Below are positions 61,926 through 64,000 of a stretch of 64,000 nt of DNA, one piece after another (within the stretch, counting starts at the first letter, position 1; the number at the start of each line of letters is the position of its first letter). The translations under genes were made by a program, and so were the position numbers. This DNA is from Serinus canaria (Eukaryota; Chordata; Aves; Passeriformes; Fringillidae). Under the pieces are notes generated by a model that was given only the letters and a program-made list of their open reading frames with translations, searched no databases and was not told where the DNA came from. The DNA lies in contig NC_066313.1 in the NCBI RefSeq assembly GCF_022539315.1, positions 8,559,764-8,623,763 of the forward strand. Direction: 5' to 3'.

Positions 61926-64000
61926 ATAGTTTGGGTGTGAAAAGTGTCAAAAGCAGTATGCTAGTGTGCCCACACACCTGAAAGATTGCATATAAAGTTT
62001 CTTAGTTTTCATAGATTTGGTTCAGTTTTAAAGACTGTCTGGCTTGTAAGCATGTAGACTTAAAACCCTTGAAACTTAAAAACATTCTGTTCATATATGA
62101 AAAGAAATTTGGGAGAAAAGATGAAGACTGAATTGAAGTTTATTTCTGAATTGGACCCTGATATAAGGCATCAGAATTTTCAAATATATTCTTCTAGAAA
62201 CTGTGCATTTCAGCAGCTGTTTATGACATGTATTCACCTCTTCTTGCTAGTGTGGTATGTGTGGGATATCAACAGAGATGTAATTTAGGGAGTGTGTGTT
62301 TGAATTAGCTGCAGTCTAGAAAGATTGATGATTCAGGATTTTTCTTCACTTTTGATTTTCATTGACTGAACAAAGATGTTTTTATGGGCTCTTCTGGTTT
62401 GACCTGATATAAATAGCCACCCCTTTAACCTAAGGTTCAGGTTGGTTTTGTGTTGTTTTTTTGTGGTTGTTTTGTGGTCTCTTGATTGTTGTTTTGGGGG
62501 GTTTTCTTTGTGGCTATTGTGTGTGTTTGTTTGTTTTAATGGGCTTAAGAAATCGCCAATTAGAATGCCGTGAAAGCCAGGGAAGAAGATCACAGCACCC
62601 AGCCATAAGAAGCAATAGCAATCTAGGAAGTATTCAGCACTTTAGCTAATTAATTCCTCTGTATTAGCCTTCTGATACGTTAATTATATGCATTCATTAA
62701 AAAGTAGGTGCTTCTCTAGCTGTATTTGGTTTTTAAGGAAATATTTCTAGCATGAAGGAACTTGATAGACAGTCTGAAGAACAAGATTTATTATAATAGC
62801 TACATACTGACTTCTGAAATAATTTTACCTTTTTGGGTGTAGCCCTGGAACATGACTCCATTCAACAGCATGAATGCAAAATTAAAGTGTTGCCAGTATT
62901 ATCTTGCCATCATAAGGAAGTGGTTTCAGACTCACAGTTAAAGGAATGTTGTGTTTGTGATAAGTATTTTATATATCCTTTAACAATGAAGGACTAGTTC
63001 TGTTTGTTTTTCTGTGTATGTGAGTGCTTTTAAGAATTTGAAAAGAAAAACAACAGAAAAATCCCACCCCAAAACAAAAAACCCCACAGAATTCTTAATA
63101 TATCCTCACTGCATTTATCTTCTATTAGGGATAATTGAGGAGTATTGGGTATTCACTTAATCTTCCCTGCTGGTGTGTATTACAGGAAACATGACATTGG
63201 ATTGTTAAGTGTTACAAGTGCTCTTCCTGTGATAAGGTTTGGATACTTTCAGATACACTTGGAAATACAGATTGGATTTATTTGTCCATTATAGGAGTGC
63301 TGACATGGTGTTAGGTTTGCAATAGTTAGAATTGCTACCAGCAAGAAAAATTCTAGCTTTTATGTAGTAATATTTGCTGCTACCTTATTTTGGAACTGTG
63401 TAGGAAGTGTCACATCTGCTTGGAATGTGTTGGTATAAATCATGTAACTTTTAGTATAATATTTGAAATAAAGTCTACAAAATTACACATTTTCTCAGCA
63501 TAATTGAAAAAGAGCATTTTTCAGTTTCAAGAGCATCAAGAAGACGAGAATTCTCTAAGTTATATATGGAAATATATTTCCTCTCACTTTATTAAGATGT
63601 CCTCACCAGAGTGATAAAATCTTAACTATTTGGATTATTTTTTTTCATCTTACTTTTTCATTTTTAAGGAGTAAACCTTGTAAGCAAAAATTGTATTAGT
63701 TTCTGAAGATAAGCTCTTGCCTTCCTTGTCTTCTATGAAATGAAAACAATTTGTCATGGGAATAGACTTCAAAGTTCAGTTAGTAATTTTGATAAATAAA
63801 ACCATGCAAAAATCATTAAGTACTTGTTAGAACAATCAAGTCAGAGGCTCCATATGGCAATTTATTTTGATGCACTCATGTTTCAGTGTGTGTCAAAATT
63901 GAGAGAGAGCTGGTTTGGGGAATTGCTAACATGACTAATCTAGTGGGAGTTTTCAGGTCCAACATATTTCAGGGTAGGTAGCTGAAGTTTTATAGTACTT
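61926..64000. other. Intronic interval to the window end
   Basis: AT-rich. A G/T-dominated tract occupies about 62441-62540, with repeated TTGTGTTG, GGTTGTTTT and TGTGTTTGTTTG words. A short A/C-rich stretch lies at about 63040-63090. No exon is recognised. Confidence 0.55.

Larger units (their letters stand above)
44330..64000 (+). other. ROBO1: ROBO1 short-isoform intron 1 (continues beyond the window)
   Basis: No second exon is visible in the remaining 19.7 kb; the first intron of this isoform is very long in mammals. The first 800 bp are still CpG island. The rest is AT-rich with T-biased homopolymer runs on the + strand. Two CR1 fragments, a poly-T run, GT-rich tracts and an A/C-rich stretch at about 57700-57775 are its recognisable contents. 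No independent gene is seen inside it on either strand. Confidence 0.7.

Overview
This window looks like nuclear DNA from a bird. The main evidence is several degenerate CR1-type LINE 3' ends, some with the CR1-like 3' motif TGATTCTGTGATTCTG, in a landscape with few interspersed repeats. Crocodilians and turtles also carry CR1, so bird is an inference. The DNA is AT-rich and non-coding, broken by one strong CpG island at about 42.76-45.19 kb.

The one protein-coding feature I can support lies inside that island. It is a short first coding exon on the + strand (44275-44329) encoding a signal peptide, MIAEFAHFYLFGFICVTS plus a split glycine codon, followed by a GT splice donor. It closely matches the N-terminus of the short (DUTT1) isoform of the axon-guidance receptor ROBO1 as I remember it in human. 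The island is therefore read as the alternative, internal ROBO1 promoter. The shared Ig-domain exons would lie beyond the right edge. By the mammalian gene layout, everything left of the island would be intron of the long ROBO1 isoform, whose own 5' exons I do not see here.

Layout: 1-42.7 kb is AT-rich non-coding DNA with four + strand CR1 fragments (7.9, 10.4, 14.1 and 29.9 kb). It also holds a perfect 43-bp inverted repeat (15.77 kb), a 0.5-kb polypyrimidine microsatellite (28.2-28.7 kb), an A-rich block (29.5 kb) and two small CpG-containing patches (35.9-36.3 and 39.7-40.0 kb). The CpG island holds GC boxes, a CGG/CAG repeat, pyrimidine tracts and upstream ORFs, one of which overlaps the ROBO1 start codon as ATGA. 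From 44.33 kb to the end is intron 1, with a 50-nt poly-T run, GT-rich tracts, an 18-bp tandem duplication and two CR1 fragments (58.1 kb on the minus strand, 61.8 kb on the plus strand). No tRNA, rRNA, CRISPR or intact mobile-element gene was found. Long open frames in the CpG island and the polypyrimidine tract are compositional artefacts.
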